Positions 22,458 to 31,089 of a stretch of 34,320 nucleotides of DNA are shown one piece after another. A model generated the notes under the pieces. That model searched no databases. It was not told where the DNA came from and was given only the letters and a program-made list of their open reading frames with translations. The number at the start of each line of letters is the position of its first letter. Position 1 is the stretch's first letter. The position numbers were made by a program, and so were the translations under genes. The stretch spans positions 1 to 34,320 of the forward strand of contig CAJXVT010000025.1 of NCBI GenBank assembly GCA_913062575.1. The letters run 5' to 3'. The DNA comes from an uncultured Flavobacteriaceae bacterium (GTDB taxonomy: Bacteria; Bacteroidota; Bacteroidia; Flavobacteriales; Flavobacteriaceae).

Positions 22458-24815
22458 TTATAGTTCCATAAGTAAACTTTCAAGGTCATCCAATGTAAAA
22501 GGCTTTTGTAGAACAAAATCAATATCATGCTCCTCTTTAGCTTTCTTATCAATAGCCCATCCGGTCACGGTTACAATTTTTATTTTGTTTCCAAAATTAT
22601 TTCTAATAGCATCTATTAACTCCAAGCCGTTCATTTCGGGCATACCAATATCTGTAAATACAATATCATAGGTGTTTTTATGAAGATATTCTAAAGCATT
22701 TTTTCCACTATTTGCAATAGTACATTTGTGACCAATTAGTTCAACCAACTCACCAATATCTTCGGTTATAATGTGGTCATCATCTACCCACAAAACATTA
22801 AATGACTTTTTTTCTTTCCGTACATTTTTACTAACTACTTTAGTTTCATCTTGCTGCCCTATTGGAAAAGCAATTTCAAAGGTAGACCCTTTAAGTAGTT
22901 CAGAGGATTTAACAACAATGTTTCCACTGTATTTTTTCAGGATGCTATAAACGCCACTCATTCCTAAACCTCTCCCTAATCTAAACCCTTTTGTAGTGAA
23001 AAATGGTTCAAATACTTTTAACCTGACTTCTTCATCCATACCTAAACCTGTGTCAGTAAAAGTTGCAAACACATGCTCAGCACTTGAACTTGTTTTAATA
23101 ATAAGATCTCCTCCTTCTGGCATTGCTTCAATGCTATTCTTAATTAAATTATAGACAGCAGATTTTAACTCCCCGTTATTACAACTAATTTTAGGAATAT
23201 CTTGGAAATCTGTTATTACATTTATCTTCAATCCTTTTTTTTCCATGCCATCTTTCCAGAGTGGGCGTGACTGGTTTAAGCTTTCTTCAATCAATGTATT
23301 AAAATCAATAAGTTTGATGTCTTTGTCATCATGTTCAGTATCGCCAAATTTCTGCAATGCATTGACTCTACCTGCCACATCACTCATAATAGTCCCAATA
23401 CTATTTAAACGTTCAAGAGCAACATCTGATAAATGTTTTTGAAATTTGATAATTTCTAAATTCCCCATCATTTGTTGTAGTGAATTATTGAAATCATGGG
23501 CAATAGAAGAAGACATTTCTCCAATTGCTTTAAGTCTTTGATGCTTGACTTGAGCCTCTTCAAATAGTTTTTGTGTAGTAATGTCTTGATTCGTTCCTGT
23601 TAAACTAATCACCTTTCCATTATCTCCCAATACGGGTTTACAAATAGTTCTTATCGTTTTTTGCTCATCATTGGGAAGGCAAATTCGAAGTTCAATATCG
23701 TATGAAACTCCTAGATTAGCAGCTTTATCAATAGTGTGATTAAATAAATCTAAGTCATCTGTATGAATTCGTTTAATGATAGAGTGATGTTCTGGAGCAT
23801 CTTTTTTTGAGTCGAAGCCCCAAATGTGAAACATTTCATCTGACCATTCATTTTTTTGAATTGCAGGATCAAATAACCAGCTTCCAACATGTGCTATTTT
23901 TTGCGCTTCATTTAAATCATTACTAATTTTCTCTAACCTTAATTTAGTTTTTAAGTTGTCTTCTTCAATCTTTTTTTGCTCAGTGATGTCCTTAGTTACT
24001 CCGAAAATACTTTCTTGAGAATTTTTTGTAAGAGCTATAATGAATAAGTTTCTGATTTCTCCTGACGGACGTTTTATTCTAAACTCAAAAGGATTAAACA
24101 TTTCATCAACCAGCAACGCTTGAATACCTTGCTCCAATTTATATAAATCTTCAGGTAACACTATATTTGTTACATTCTCATTAGAAGGGTGAAAACTCTC
24201 TTTAGTTACTCCATAAATATTATACATTTCATCAGACCATTCGACTTTGTCTGTGGCCATATCCCATTGCCAACTTCCAACATGACTTAATTTTTGCGCA
24301 TGATTTAAAGCATTGTTTAATTCATATAGTTTTTCGTTTTGAAGGTCTAGCTCCTTTTTATTTTCAATAAGTGCTTTGTTTTGAATTTCGATTTCTTGTT
24401 CTGCAATTTTATTCTTATGTATATCTCGACATACTTTGACTATTTCTACCACCTCTCCATCAGCATTTTTAAAAGGGAAGATGTATTCTGAAAACCATCT
24501 TTTTTCTCCTAACCAATCAAAAAATACTTCTATCGTTTTACTTCTACCTGTTTTCTTTACTTTTTCAAACGCATTCAGAAGAATATTAGAAACGTCTTTA
24601 TCAAAAAGATCATTGGGCATTTTACCCACTATATCTTTAGGAGTTATTGCATAGCAAGTTGGTGCATTATAATAGATATACTCCCCATTAGGTTTATGTA
24701 TGGTAATCATATCTTCAGATGCTTGTAACAGCATGTAAAAACGATTTTCATCTTTTTTTAATTCATAAATTCGTTTTTCCAACTCCTGATATGTAGGTTC
24801 TTTATATGATTTCAT
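22458..24815 (-). CDS. Hybrid histidine kinase: three PAS, HisKA, HATPase, C-terminal receiver
   Basis: Cytoplasmic sensor kinase of 785 residues with no membrane helix. PAS domains lie at about 20-140, 170-290 and 305-425. The second and third share HVGSW and EWSDEMYNIYG-type cores and look duplicated; both resemble the first PAS of the kinase at 17940. The HisKA phospho-acceptor is H440 in SIAHDFNNSLQQM, the NtrB-like subtype. The HATPase keeps NLIKNSIEAM, FTDTGLGMD and RGLGMSGVYS. The receiver (~672-785) has D722 in VFTDIGMPEM and K in VLQKPF. Such hybrids normally pass phosphate to an Hpt protein; none is encoded here. The 3' flank is unusually structured. No exact -7 box was found upstream. 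ATG 24813-24815 gives a normal N-terminus. Confidence 0.92.
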   Translation of the reverse strand: MKSYKEPTYQELEKRIYELKKDENRFYMLLQASEDMITIHKPNGEYIYYNAPTCYAITPKDIVGKMPNDLFDKDVSNILLNAFEKVKKTGRSKTIEVFFDWLGEKRWFSEYIFPFKNADGEVVEIVKVCRDIHKNKIAEQEIEIQNKALIENKKELDLQNEKLYELNNALNHAQKLSHVGSWQWDMATDKVEWSDEMYNIYGVTKESFHPSNENVTNIVLPEDLYKLEQGIQALLVDEMFNPFEFRIKRPSGEIRNLFIIALTKNSQESIFGVTKDITEQKKIEEDNLKTKLRLEKISNDLNEAQKIAHVGSWLFDPAIQKNEWSDEMFHIWGFDSKKDAPEHHSIIKRIHTDDLDLFNHTIDKAANLGVSYDIELRICLPNDEQKTIRTICKPVLGDNGKVISLTGTNQDITTQKLFEEAQVKHQRLKAIGEMSSSIAHDFNNSLQQMMGNLEIIKFQKHLSDVALERLNSIGTIMSDVAGRVNALQKFGDTEHDDKDIKLIDFNTLIEESLNQSRPLWKDGMEKKGLKINVITDFQDIPKISCNNGELKSAVYNLIKNSIEAMPEGGDLIIKTSSSAEHVFATFTDTGLGMDEEVRLKVFEPFFTTKGFRLGRGLGMSGVYSILKKYSGNIVVKSSELLKGSTFEIAFPIGQQDETKVVSKNVRKEKKSFNVLWVDDDHIITEDIGELVELIGHKCTIANSGKNALEYLHKNTYDIVFTDIGMPEMNGLELIDAIRNNFGNKIKIVTVTGWAIDKKAKEEHDIDFVLQKPFTLDDLESLLMEL

Positions 24816-24924
24816 ATTGGTTTATGGCTTTGGTTACATAGAGGTAATTATTATTGTGTTTATTTTGAGATTTTGTTGAAGATTTTTAGGGAAAACCTAC
24901 CGAAAAAGAATAATGTCTATTGAC

Positions 24925-25293
24925 TTAGCAAAAAAAAGAGAATGTTTCTTTACTTGTAGATAGAGTTGAAATTATTATTTGTTCAATACTTTCTACTTTG
25001 TCTAACCCTTTTTTCTTGATCATAAAAGAATTAACGGATAAAAAAGAATAAAATAGAAATAGGATTAACATTAATACACTTACAAAAGTGCTTAAATTAC
25101 CATCAAGAATGGATTTGTATTCCGTTATGAAAACGGCTCCTAAAAAAGCGACTTCAAAAAGTCTTGTTGAATATTGTCGCGACTTGTACAACTTAAAAGT
25201 GCTAAAAACACTTGTTAGAAATAAAGTTAAATAAAATGCTATGTTTCTAGTTTTTAAAAAACTAGAAACAGGATTATTTGAGAGAATTATCAT
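24925..25293 (-). CDS. Small integral membrane protein, unknown
   Basis: Protein of 122 residues with three hydrophobic segments: about 17-36 (NIAFYLTLFLTSVFSTF), 46-65 (FEVAFLGAVFITEYKSI), and 69-92 (FVSVLMLILFLFYSFLSV). A short charged tail follows (KKKGLDKVESIEQ). I do not recognise a family. Codon use and the amphipathic spacing look like a real gene, and a perfect TATATTTG box stands 30 bases before the ATG. It precedes the hybrid kinase on the same strand with 109 bases between, so it could be co-transcribed and act as a membrane partner for that soluble kinase; this is only a guess. It could also be an orphan remnant. Confidence 0.5.
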   Translation of the reverse strand: MIILSNNPVSSFLKTRNIAFYLTLFLTSVFSTFKLYKSRQYSTRLFEVAFLGAVFITEYKSILDGNLSTFVSVLMLILFLFYSFLSVNSFMIKKKGLDKVESIEQIIISTLSTSKETFSFFC

Positions 25294-25323
25294 TATTGTG
25301 AGGGATTTCTAGATCATGCTTAC

Positions 25324-25331
25324 CAAATATA
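25324..25331 (-). promoter_or_regulatory. -7 box (TATATTTG) of the 24925-25293 gene
   Basis: Exact TAnnTTTG on the minus strand, predicted start near 25317 and a leader of about 24 bases. Only T-rich sequence, no TTG, stands at the -33 position. Confidence 0.45.
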
Positions 25332-25705
25332 AATGGAATATATGGTAAAAAAAAGGAAAAACTATAAAAAGATTAATTGACAAATTTCAAGGTTTTCAAC
25401 ATATAAAATTTGTCTACAGTAAAACCTCTTGGTAATAATTTTTTTTAAAATAGAGTTAATCACGCTTGTTTTATTTTCCCTAGTGCTATATTTTTCTGGT
25501 GCAATAAAGTTTCACTTCAGGTGCATGTTGTAATGAAGATAAAGTCTACTTATTTTGAATGTTTGTTGCTTTTTTATTTGCTAAACCTGATGTTTTGATT
25601 CAACCTCTGTGACTGGTTCCAAATCGATAATGAAAAAGAACAAATCTATTTCGCATTTTCATGGTAATGGGTATTTTAAATAGCATGATTTAAAACTCAT
25701 AATTC
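25332..25705. other. Intergenic stretch after porX, with a possible H-type pseudoknot
   Basis: No gene seen. At 25379-25427 two stems interlock. GACAAATTT (25379-25387) pairs with AAATTTGTC (25406-25414), and AGGTTTT (25390-25396) pairs with AAAACCT (25421-25427). Loops are 2, 9 and 6 bases, the geometry of an H-type pseudoknot on either strand. A run of eight T follows on the plus strand. The rest, up to the porX stop, shows no repeat or promoter that I can support. This is the right junction of the island. Confidence 0.35.
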
Positions 25706-27253
25706 TTATCTCGCCTCATAAACAGTACAAGGAATAATCATTTCTTCTAATGAGATTCCACCATGTTGGTAGGTGTTTTTAAAATACTTTACATAATGAT
25801 TGTAATTATTCTGATAGGCTAAAAATAAATCTTCCTTGGCAAAAATAAAGGAGCTGTTCATAGAAGTACTTGGTAAGAAAATATCTTTTGGATTGCGAAC
25901 AGCATAAACATCTTTTTCAATATAGGTTAGGCTTCTACCAGTTTTATAACGGAGGTTTGAACTTGCATTTTTATCACCAATTACTTTACTTGGGTTTTTA
26001 CAATTAATAGTTCCGTGATCTGTAGTAATAATTAATTTCTGACCTAATTTCTGCGCTTTTTGTATAATTTCTAACAAAGGTGAATTCCGAAACCAACTTT
26101 CTGTCAATGAACGATACGCTTTATCATCACCAGCCAATTCTTTAATGACTTCCATTTCTGTTTTTGCATGTGATAACATATCTACAAAATTGTACACAAT
26201 AACGGTTAAATCGTTTTGTTTGGTAGCATTGTAATTGTCTGCTAATTCCTTTCCGTTTTTAAGATTAGTAATCTTATAATATTCATGTTTAATGTTAAGA
26301 TGTAGCCTTTTAATTTGAGTAGTAAGAAATTCATTTTCGAATAAGTTTTTTCCACCTTCGTCATTGTCATTTTTCCAATATTGAGGATACATTTTTTCCA
26401 TTTCAGAAGGCATTAATCCAGAGAAAATAGCATTTCTAGAATATTGCGTTGCTGTAGGTAAAATACTAAAGAAAGAATGTTCTTTTTCCTTTTTAAAGTG
26501 TTTATTTATATAAGGTTCTAATATTCTAAATTGATCCAAACGTAGATTGTCAATAACCACTAATAAAGTGCCTTTGTTAGTGCTTAATTCAGGGAATACA
26601 AAATCCTTTAGCAAGGTGTGAGAAAAAGTAGGCTTGTCTGTATCAGTTAAAAAACCTTCGTAGTTTTTTTTGATAAACTTAAAAAATAAGGTATTGGCCT
26701 CGTCTTTCTGACTTTCTAAAATACCTAGCATTCCAGTATCATTAATGTTCTCTAGTTCTAATTCCCAGTGCACCAATTTTTTGTAAATGTTTATCCATTC
26801 TTCATACGAATTTACCATGGCTAAATCCATAGAGATTTTTCTAAACTCCTGTTGGTAATTTGAGGTTGTTTTGTCAGAGATTAACTTCGAGTGATCTAAA
26901 TTCTTTTTTAGACTTAATAATATTTGATTAGGATTTACGGGTTTAATTAAATAATCTGCAATCTTAGAACCAATTGCTTCTTCCATAATGTATTCTTCCT
27001 CACTTTTGGTGATCATAACGATAGGAAGATTATTGTGCTTCAATTTAATTTCAGACAAGGTTTCTAAGCCCGTAATTCCTGGCATGTTTTCATCTAAAAA
27101 GACGATATCAAAGTTTTTATCATCTACTAAATCAATTGCATCAGTGCCATTTGTACACTTAGTTACCAAATAGTTTTTCTTTTCTAAAAACAGAATATGA
27201 GGTTTTAATAAATCTATTTCATCATCAACCCATAAAATTTCTATTTTTCTCAT
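25706..27253 (-). CDS. porX: PorX: response regulator with PglZ/alkaline-phosphatase-superfamily domain
   Basis: Protein of 515 residues. The receiver (1-120) has D10/D11 and phospho-acceptor D54 in FLDENMP, with K in LIKP. A helical linker follows. The C-terminal PglZ domain (from about 225) has the metal-phosphatase motifs VIDNLRLDQ, the nucleophile threonine region ATQYSRNAIFSGLMP, FVDMLSHA, ITTDHGTI and a late histidine in YQHGGISLEE. In Porphyromonas gingivalis PorX works with the PorY kinase to control type IX secretion genes and hydrolyses cyclic or linear oligonucleotides. In Flavobacteriia it is also needed for secretion or gliding. The family assignment is strong. It normally sits next to tsaE on the same strand. 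Here its stop borders the signalling island, and it diverges from the HD gene. Confidence 0.93.
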   Translation of the reverse strand: MRKIEILWVDDEIDLLKPHILFLEKKNYLVTKCTNGTDAIDLVDDKNFDIVFLDENMPGITGLETLSEIKLKHNNLPIVMITKSEEEYIMEEAIGSKIADYLIKPVNPNQILLSLKKNLDHSKLISDKTTSNYQQEFRKISMDLAMVNSYEEWINIYKKLVHWELELENINDTGMLGILESQKDEANTLFFKFIKKNYEGFLTDTDKPTFSHTLLKDFVFPELSTNKGTLLVVIDNLRLDQFRILEPYINKHFKKEKEHSFFSILPTATQYSRNAIFSGLMPSEMEKMYPQYWKNDNDEGGKNLFENEFLTTQIKRLHLNIKHEYYKITNLKNGKELADNYNATKQNDLTVIVYNFVDMLSHAKTEMEVIKELAGDDKAYRSLTESWFRNSPLLEIIQKAQKLGQKLIITTDHGTINCKNPSKVIGDKNASSNLRYKTGRSLTYIEKDVYAVRNPKDIFLPSTSMNSSFIFAKEDLFLAYQNNYNHYVKYFKNTYQHGGISLEEMIIPCTVYEAR

Positions 27254-27367
27254 ATTGTTTTCTGTTTTTCTATTGCTAAAATACTTGAAGTGGTTCTTAT
27301 TCTTTTAATTTATTTAGTTAAAATAAAGTGAATTGTATTGTCAGTTCATCAGTATCAATAACTATAG

Positions 27368-27375
27368 TATATTTG
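27368..27375 (+). promoter_or_regulatory. -7 box (TATATTTG) of the HD-domain gene
   Basis: Exact TAnnTTTG, predicted start near 27382 and a 12-base leader to ATG 27394. TTC, not TTG, stands at the 20-base spacing. Confidence 0.45.
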
Positions 27376-27393
27376 TGCTACTAAAAATAGTTA

Positions 27394-28623
27394 ATGAAAG
27401 TTTCAAAAACAAATAAACTCAAGATACTTAACGATCCAATTTACGGTTTTATTACGATTCCGAATACTTTAATTTTTGACATCATAGAACATCCTTATTT
27501 TCAGCGTTTAAGACGTGTTACTCAAATGGGGTTTTCTAATTTAGTATATCCTGGAGCAAACCACACACGCTTTCATCATGCTATTGGCTGTATGCATTTA
27601 ATGCAAAAAGCTGTTCAGGTTTTACGCTTTAAGGAGATTGAAATTTCTGATGAAGAAGCCAATGCTTTATACATTGCAATTTTGTTGCATGATATTGGTC
27701 ACGGTGCATTTTCTCATGCTTTAGAGCATAGTATTGTAAACGGAATTAGCCACGAAGAGATTTCTTTAAAGTTTATGAAAAAACTAAATGAAGAGTTCAA
27801 TGGTGAATTAAGTTTAGCTATTGAGATTTTTGAAGGGAAACACAAGCGGAAGTTTTTATATCAGCTTATTTCTAGTCAACTAGATATTGATCGTTTAGAT
27901 TATTTAAAACGTGATAGTTTTTATACAGGAGTTACAGAAGGGAATATTAGTTCTGATAGATTAATAGCAATGATGAATGTTGCTAATGATGAATTGGTCA
28001 TAGAGAAAAAAGGGATCTATTCTGTAGAGAAATTTATTATTGCTCGAAGATTAATGTATTGGCAAGTATATTTGCACAAAACAGGACTGGTTGCAGAAAA
28101 CATGTTGGTTAAAATTCTACAGAGGGCTAAAGAATTAGCGCTGCAGAATATTGAGTTGCCAGCAACAAAAACGATGCAGTACTTTTTGTACAATCAAATA
28201 ACAGCAAAAAATTTCACTGATGAAACGCTAGCAATATTTTCGAAATTGGATGATTATGATGTATTGTCGGCTATAAAAGAATGGACGTCTCATTCAGATA
28301 TTATTTTATCAGAATTATCTAAGATGATTATAAACCGTAATTTATTTAAGATTGAAATTCAAGACAAGCCTTTTTCTAAGGAAGAAGTAGAAAATCAACA
28401 AGAAAAATTAAAAGAAAAACTTAAAGTAATAGAAGGTTCCATTCCTTATTTTGTGTTTCAAGGGAAGGTAAGCAACCAAGCATACAACACCAATAACCCA
28501 ATTAAGATTTATTATGATGAGAATAATATGATTGATATTGCGTCAGCTTCAGATCAATTAAATTTACAGGCCTTAACAAAACCTGTAGAGAAATATTATT
28601 TGTGTTATCCTAAGGAAATGTAA
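27394..28623 (+). CDS. HD-domain phosphohydrolase (SAMHD1/dGTPase-like)
   Basis: Cytoplasmic metal-dependent phosphohydrolase of 409 residues. The metal-binding set is complete: H in RFHHAIG (60-65), the HD pair at 99-100 in [16 protein letters not shown], and the distal aspartate in [19 protein letters not shown] (161-179). The N-terminal [10 protein letters not shown] and [19 protein letters not shown] are typical of the dNTPase-like branch, so a (d)NTP triphosphohydrolase activity is likely, but the substrate is untested. It is divergent from porX and leads into the lpx cluster 38 bases downstream, though lpxD has its own -7 box. Its place beside porX is common in Flavobacteriia, from memory. 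Confidence 0.88.
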   Translation: MKVSKTNKLKILNDPIYGFITIPNTLIFDIIEHPYFQRLRRVTQMGFSNLVYPGANHTRFHHAIGCMHLMQKAVQVLRFKEIEISDEEANALYIAILLHDIGHGAFSHALEHSIVNGISHEEISLKFMKKLNEEFNGELSLAIEIFEGKHKRKFLYQLISSQLDIDRLDYLKRDSFYTGVTEGNISSDRLIAMMNVANDELVIEKKGIYSVEKFIIARRLMYWQVYLHKTGLVAENMLVKILQRAKELALQNIELPATKTMQYFLYNQITAKNFTDETLAIFSKLDDYDVLSAIKEWTSHSDIILSELSKMIINRNLFKIEIQDKPFSKEEVENQQEKLKEKLKVIEGSIPYFVFQGKVSNQAYNTNNPIKIYYDENNMIDIASASDQLNLQALTKPVEKYYLCYPKEM

Positions 28624-28647
28624 TTAGCCAAATCCTAAGTTTTTTCA

Positions 28648-28655
28648 TACTTTTG
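28648..28655 (+). promoter_or_regulatory. -7 box (TACTTTTG) of the lpxD cluster
   Basis: Exact TAnnTTTG ending six bases before ATG 28662, so the mRNA would start at or next to the start codon. A TTG at 28653, in frame with lpxD, is part of this box and is thus not the start. Confidence 0.45.
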
Positions 28656-28661
28656 CAGACA

Positions 28662-29690
28662 ATGAATTTTACAGCTGAACAAATAGCAGAAATTTTAGAA
28701 GGAGACATCGTTGGTAATCCCAATGCAGAAGTTACAAAACTATCTAAAATTGAAGAAGGAGAAAAAGGAAGTCTTACCTTTCTGTCTAATCCTAAATACA
28801 ATTCATATTTATATACTACAAAAGCATCAATTGCTATTGTTAATAAAAGTTTTGTAGCCGAAAAGGAAATTGAAACGACTTTGATAAAAGTAGATGATGC
28901 TTATGCAGCTTTCTCTAAACTTTTAGAGTTTTACAATCAAGTTAAAAATAATAAGTCTGGAAGAGAACAACCACATTACATAGCAGATTCTGCTGTAATT
29001 GGAACCGGTGAATATATTGGTGCTTTTGCCTATTTAGGCAATAAGGTTGTGATAGGTAATAATGTGAAAATTTACCCAAATGCCTTTATTGGCGATAATG
29101 TTACAATTGGAGATAACTCTACCATATTTGCAGGAGCTAAGATTTGTTCTGAAACAGAAATCGGTGCAAATTGTGTAATTCATACTGGAGCAATTATTGG
29201 TTCAGACGGATTTGGATTTGCTCCAAATAAAGAAGGAGTTTATAATAAAATTCCTCAAATTGGAAATGTAATTATAGAAGATAATGTAGAAATTGGTGCG
29301 GCAACTACAATTGATAGAGCAACATTAGGTTCAACAATTATTAGAAAAGGAGTAAAGCTTGACAATCAAATTCAGATTGCACACAATGTTGAAGTTGGTG
29401 AAAACACTGTAATTGCAGCGCAAACAGGAGTGTCTGGATCAGCCAAAATTGGAAGTAATTGTATAGTTGGTGGACAAGTAGGCTTTGCGGGGCATATTAC
29501 AGTAGGAAACAATGTTAAAATTGGGGCTCAATCTGGAGTCACAAAAAGTGTAAAAGAGAATCAAGTTATAAATGGAACTCCAGCATTTGGAATTTTAGAT
29601 TTTAATAAATCATATGTCTATTTTAAAAATTTACCTAAAATGGCAGCAACTTTAAACAAATTAGAAAGAGATTTAAAAACTCAAAAATAA
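28662..29690 (+). CDS. lpxD: UDP-3-O-(3-hydroxyacyl)glucosamine N-acyltransferase
   Basis: Third step of lipid A synthesis: transfers a 3-hydroxyacyl chain from ACP to the amine of UDP-3-O-acylglucosamine. The protein is 342 residues. The N-terminal uridine-binding domain begins [20 protein letters not shown]. The left-handed beta-helix of hexapeptide repeats (~100-310) includes [20 protein letters not shown], and the catalytic histidine region is [20 protein letters not shown] (near residue 241). A C-terminal helix follows ([11 protein letters not shown]). ATG 28662 is chosen because the earlier TTG lies inside the -7 box. It is followed six bases later by lpxC-fabZ, so lpxD, lpxC-fabZ, lpxA and probably efp form one unit. 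Confidence 0.95.
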   Translation: MNFTAEQIAEILEGDIVGNPNAEVTKLSKIEEGEKGSLTFLSNPKYNSYLYTTKASIAIVNKSFVAEKEIETTLIKVDDAYAAFSKLLEFYNQVKNNKSGREQPHYIADSAVIGTGEYIGAFAYLGNKVVIGNNVKIYPNAFIGDNVTIGDNSTIFAGAKICSETEIGANCVIHTGAIIGSDGFGFAPNKEGVYNKIPQIGNVIIEDNVEIGAATTIDRATLGSTIIRKGVKLDNQIQIAHNVEVGENTVIAAQTGVSGSAKIGSNCIVGGQVGFAGHITVGNNVKIGAQSGVTKSVKENQVINGTPAFGILDFNKSYVYFKNLPKMAATLNKLERDLKTQK

Positions 29691-29696
29691 ATTTTG

Positions 29697-31088
29697 ATGA
29701 GTAACAAACAACAAACAATACAAAACGAAATTAGTCTTTCAGGTGTAGGTTTACATACAGGAAATACTGTTAGAATGACCTTTAAACCAGCGCCAGTAAA
29801 TCATGGATTTGCTTTTATGCGTGTAGATTTAGAAGGACAACCAATTATTGCTGCAAAAGCAGAGTATGTGACAAACACCCAAAGAGGTACAAACCTTGAG
29901 AAAAATGGAGTTCAAATTCAAACTTCAGAACATGTATTAGCTGCAGCTGTTGGTTTAGGGATTGACAATTTATTAATAGAGATGGATGCTTCTGAACCGC
30001 CAATTATGGATGGTTCTTCAAAATTTTTTATTGAAGCTTTAGAAAAAGCAGGAATTCAAGAACAAGACGCTGAAATTAAAGAATACATCGTAAAAGATAT
30101 TATTTCATTTAGAGATGATGTTACAGGTAGCGAAATTATATTAATGCCAGCAGACGAATATGAAATAACGACCATGGTAGATTTTGGGACTAAAATTTTA
30201 GGTACTCAAAACGCAACCTTAAATCATATATCAGACTTTAAAGAAGAAATTGCAGAGGCAAGAACTTTTAGTTTCTTACATGAAATAGAAACGTTGTTAG
30301 AAAACGACCTAATTAAAGGAGGAGACTTAAACAATGCTATTGTATATGTAGACAAAGAGTTGTCTGCTGATACCATGGAGCGATTAAAAGTAGCTTTTAA
30401 AAAGAAAACTATTACAGTAAAACCAAACGGAATTTTAGATAACCTAACCTTGCATTGGGCAAATGAAGCAGCAAGGCACAAATTATTAGATGTTGTTGGT
30501 GATTTAGCTTTAGTTGGAATTAGAATTAGAGGAAAGGTGATAGCTAATAAACCTGGACATGCAATAAACACACAGTTTGCTAAAAAATTAGCTAAAATAA
30601 TTAAACTTGAAAAACGTAATAACGTGCCTCAATATGATTTAAATCAACCACCATTGATGGATATCCATCAAATTATGGATATTTTACCTCATAGGCCTCC
30701 GTTTTTATTAATTGATAGAATTTTAGAATTATCGGATAAGCATGTTGTGGGTATGAAAAATGTAACCATGAATGAACCATTTTTTCAAGGCCATTTTCCT
30801 GGGGCACCAGTTATGCCAGGGGTTTTGCAAGTTGAAGCAATGGCACAATGTGGTGGGATTTTAGTGTTGAGTACAGTTCCAGACCCTGATAATTATTTGA
30901 CATATTTCATGAAAATGGACAAAGTTAAGTTCAAACAAAAAGTACTGCCAGGAGATACATTAATATTTAAGTGTGAATTAATTTCGCCAATTAGAAGAGG
31001 AATTTGTCATATGCAATCTTATGGATATGCAAATGGTAAACTAGTAGTAGAAGCAGAGTTAATGGCGCAAATAGCAAAAAAGCAATAA
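29697..31088 (+). CDS. lpxC-fabZ: Bifunctional LpxC deacetylase / FabZ 3-hydroxyacyl-ACP dehydratase
   Basis: Fusion protein of 463 residues, standard in Bacteroidota. The LpxC part (~1-305) is the zinc deacetylase committing UDP-3-O-acyl-GlcNAc to lipid A. It has SGVGLHTGNTVRM, the zinc/active-site region QTSEHVLAAAVGLG and PPIMDGSS, and the second zinc motif EAARHKLLDVVGDLAL. The FabZ part (~318-463) is a hot-dog-fold dehydratase with LPHRPPFLLIDRI and FFQGHFPGAPVMPGVLQVEA, where catalytic H366 and the downstream glutamate are present. The fusion ties lipid A and fatty-acid elongation, which compete for 3-hydroxyacyl-ACP. ATG 29697 is preferred to the adjacent TTG at 29694. lpxA begins one base after the stop. 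Confidence 0.96.
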   Translation: MSNKQQTIQNEISLSGVGLHTGNTVRMTFKPAPVNHGFAFMRVDLEGQPIIAAKAEYVTNTQRGTNLEKNGVQIQTSEHVLAAAVGLGIDNLLIEMDASEPPIMDGSSKFFIEALEKAGIQEQDAEIKEYIVKDIISFRDDVTGSEIILMPADEYEITTMVDFGTKILGTQNATLNHISDFKEEIAEARTFSFLHEIETLLENDLIKGGDLNNAIVYVDKELSADTMERLKVAFKKKTITVKPNGILDNLTLHWANEAARHKLLDVVGDLALVGIRIRGKVIANKPGHAINTQFAKKLAKIIKLEKRNNVPQYDLNQPPLMDIHQIMDILPHRPPFLLIDRILELSDKHVVGMKNVTMNEPFFQGHFPGAPVMPGVLQVEAMAQCGGILVLSTVPDPDNYLTYFMKMDKVKFKQKVLPGDTLIFKCELISPIRRGICHMQSYGYANGKLVVEAELMAQIAKKQ

Positions 31089-31089
31089 A

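Noticed and set aside
25490..25705. Short frames after porX as gene relics
   Set aside because: Reading all frames gave only short, stop-rich peptides with no membrane helix, signal or motif, and no -7 box pairs with a start.
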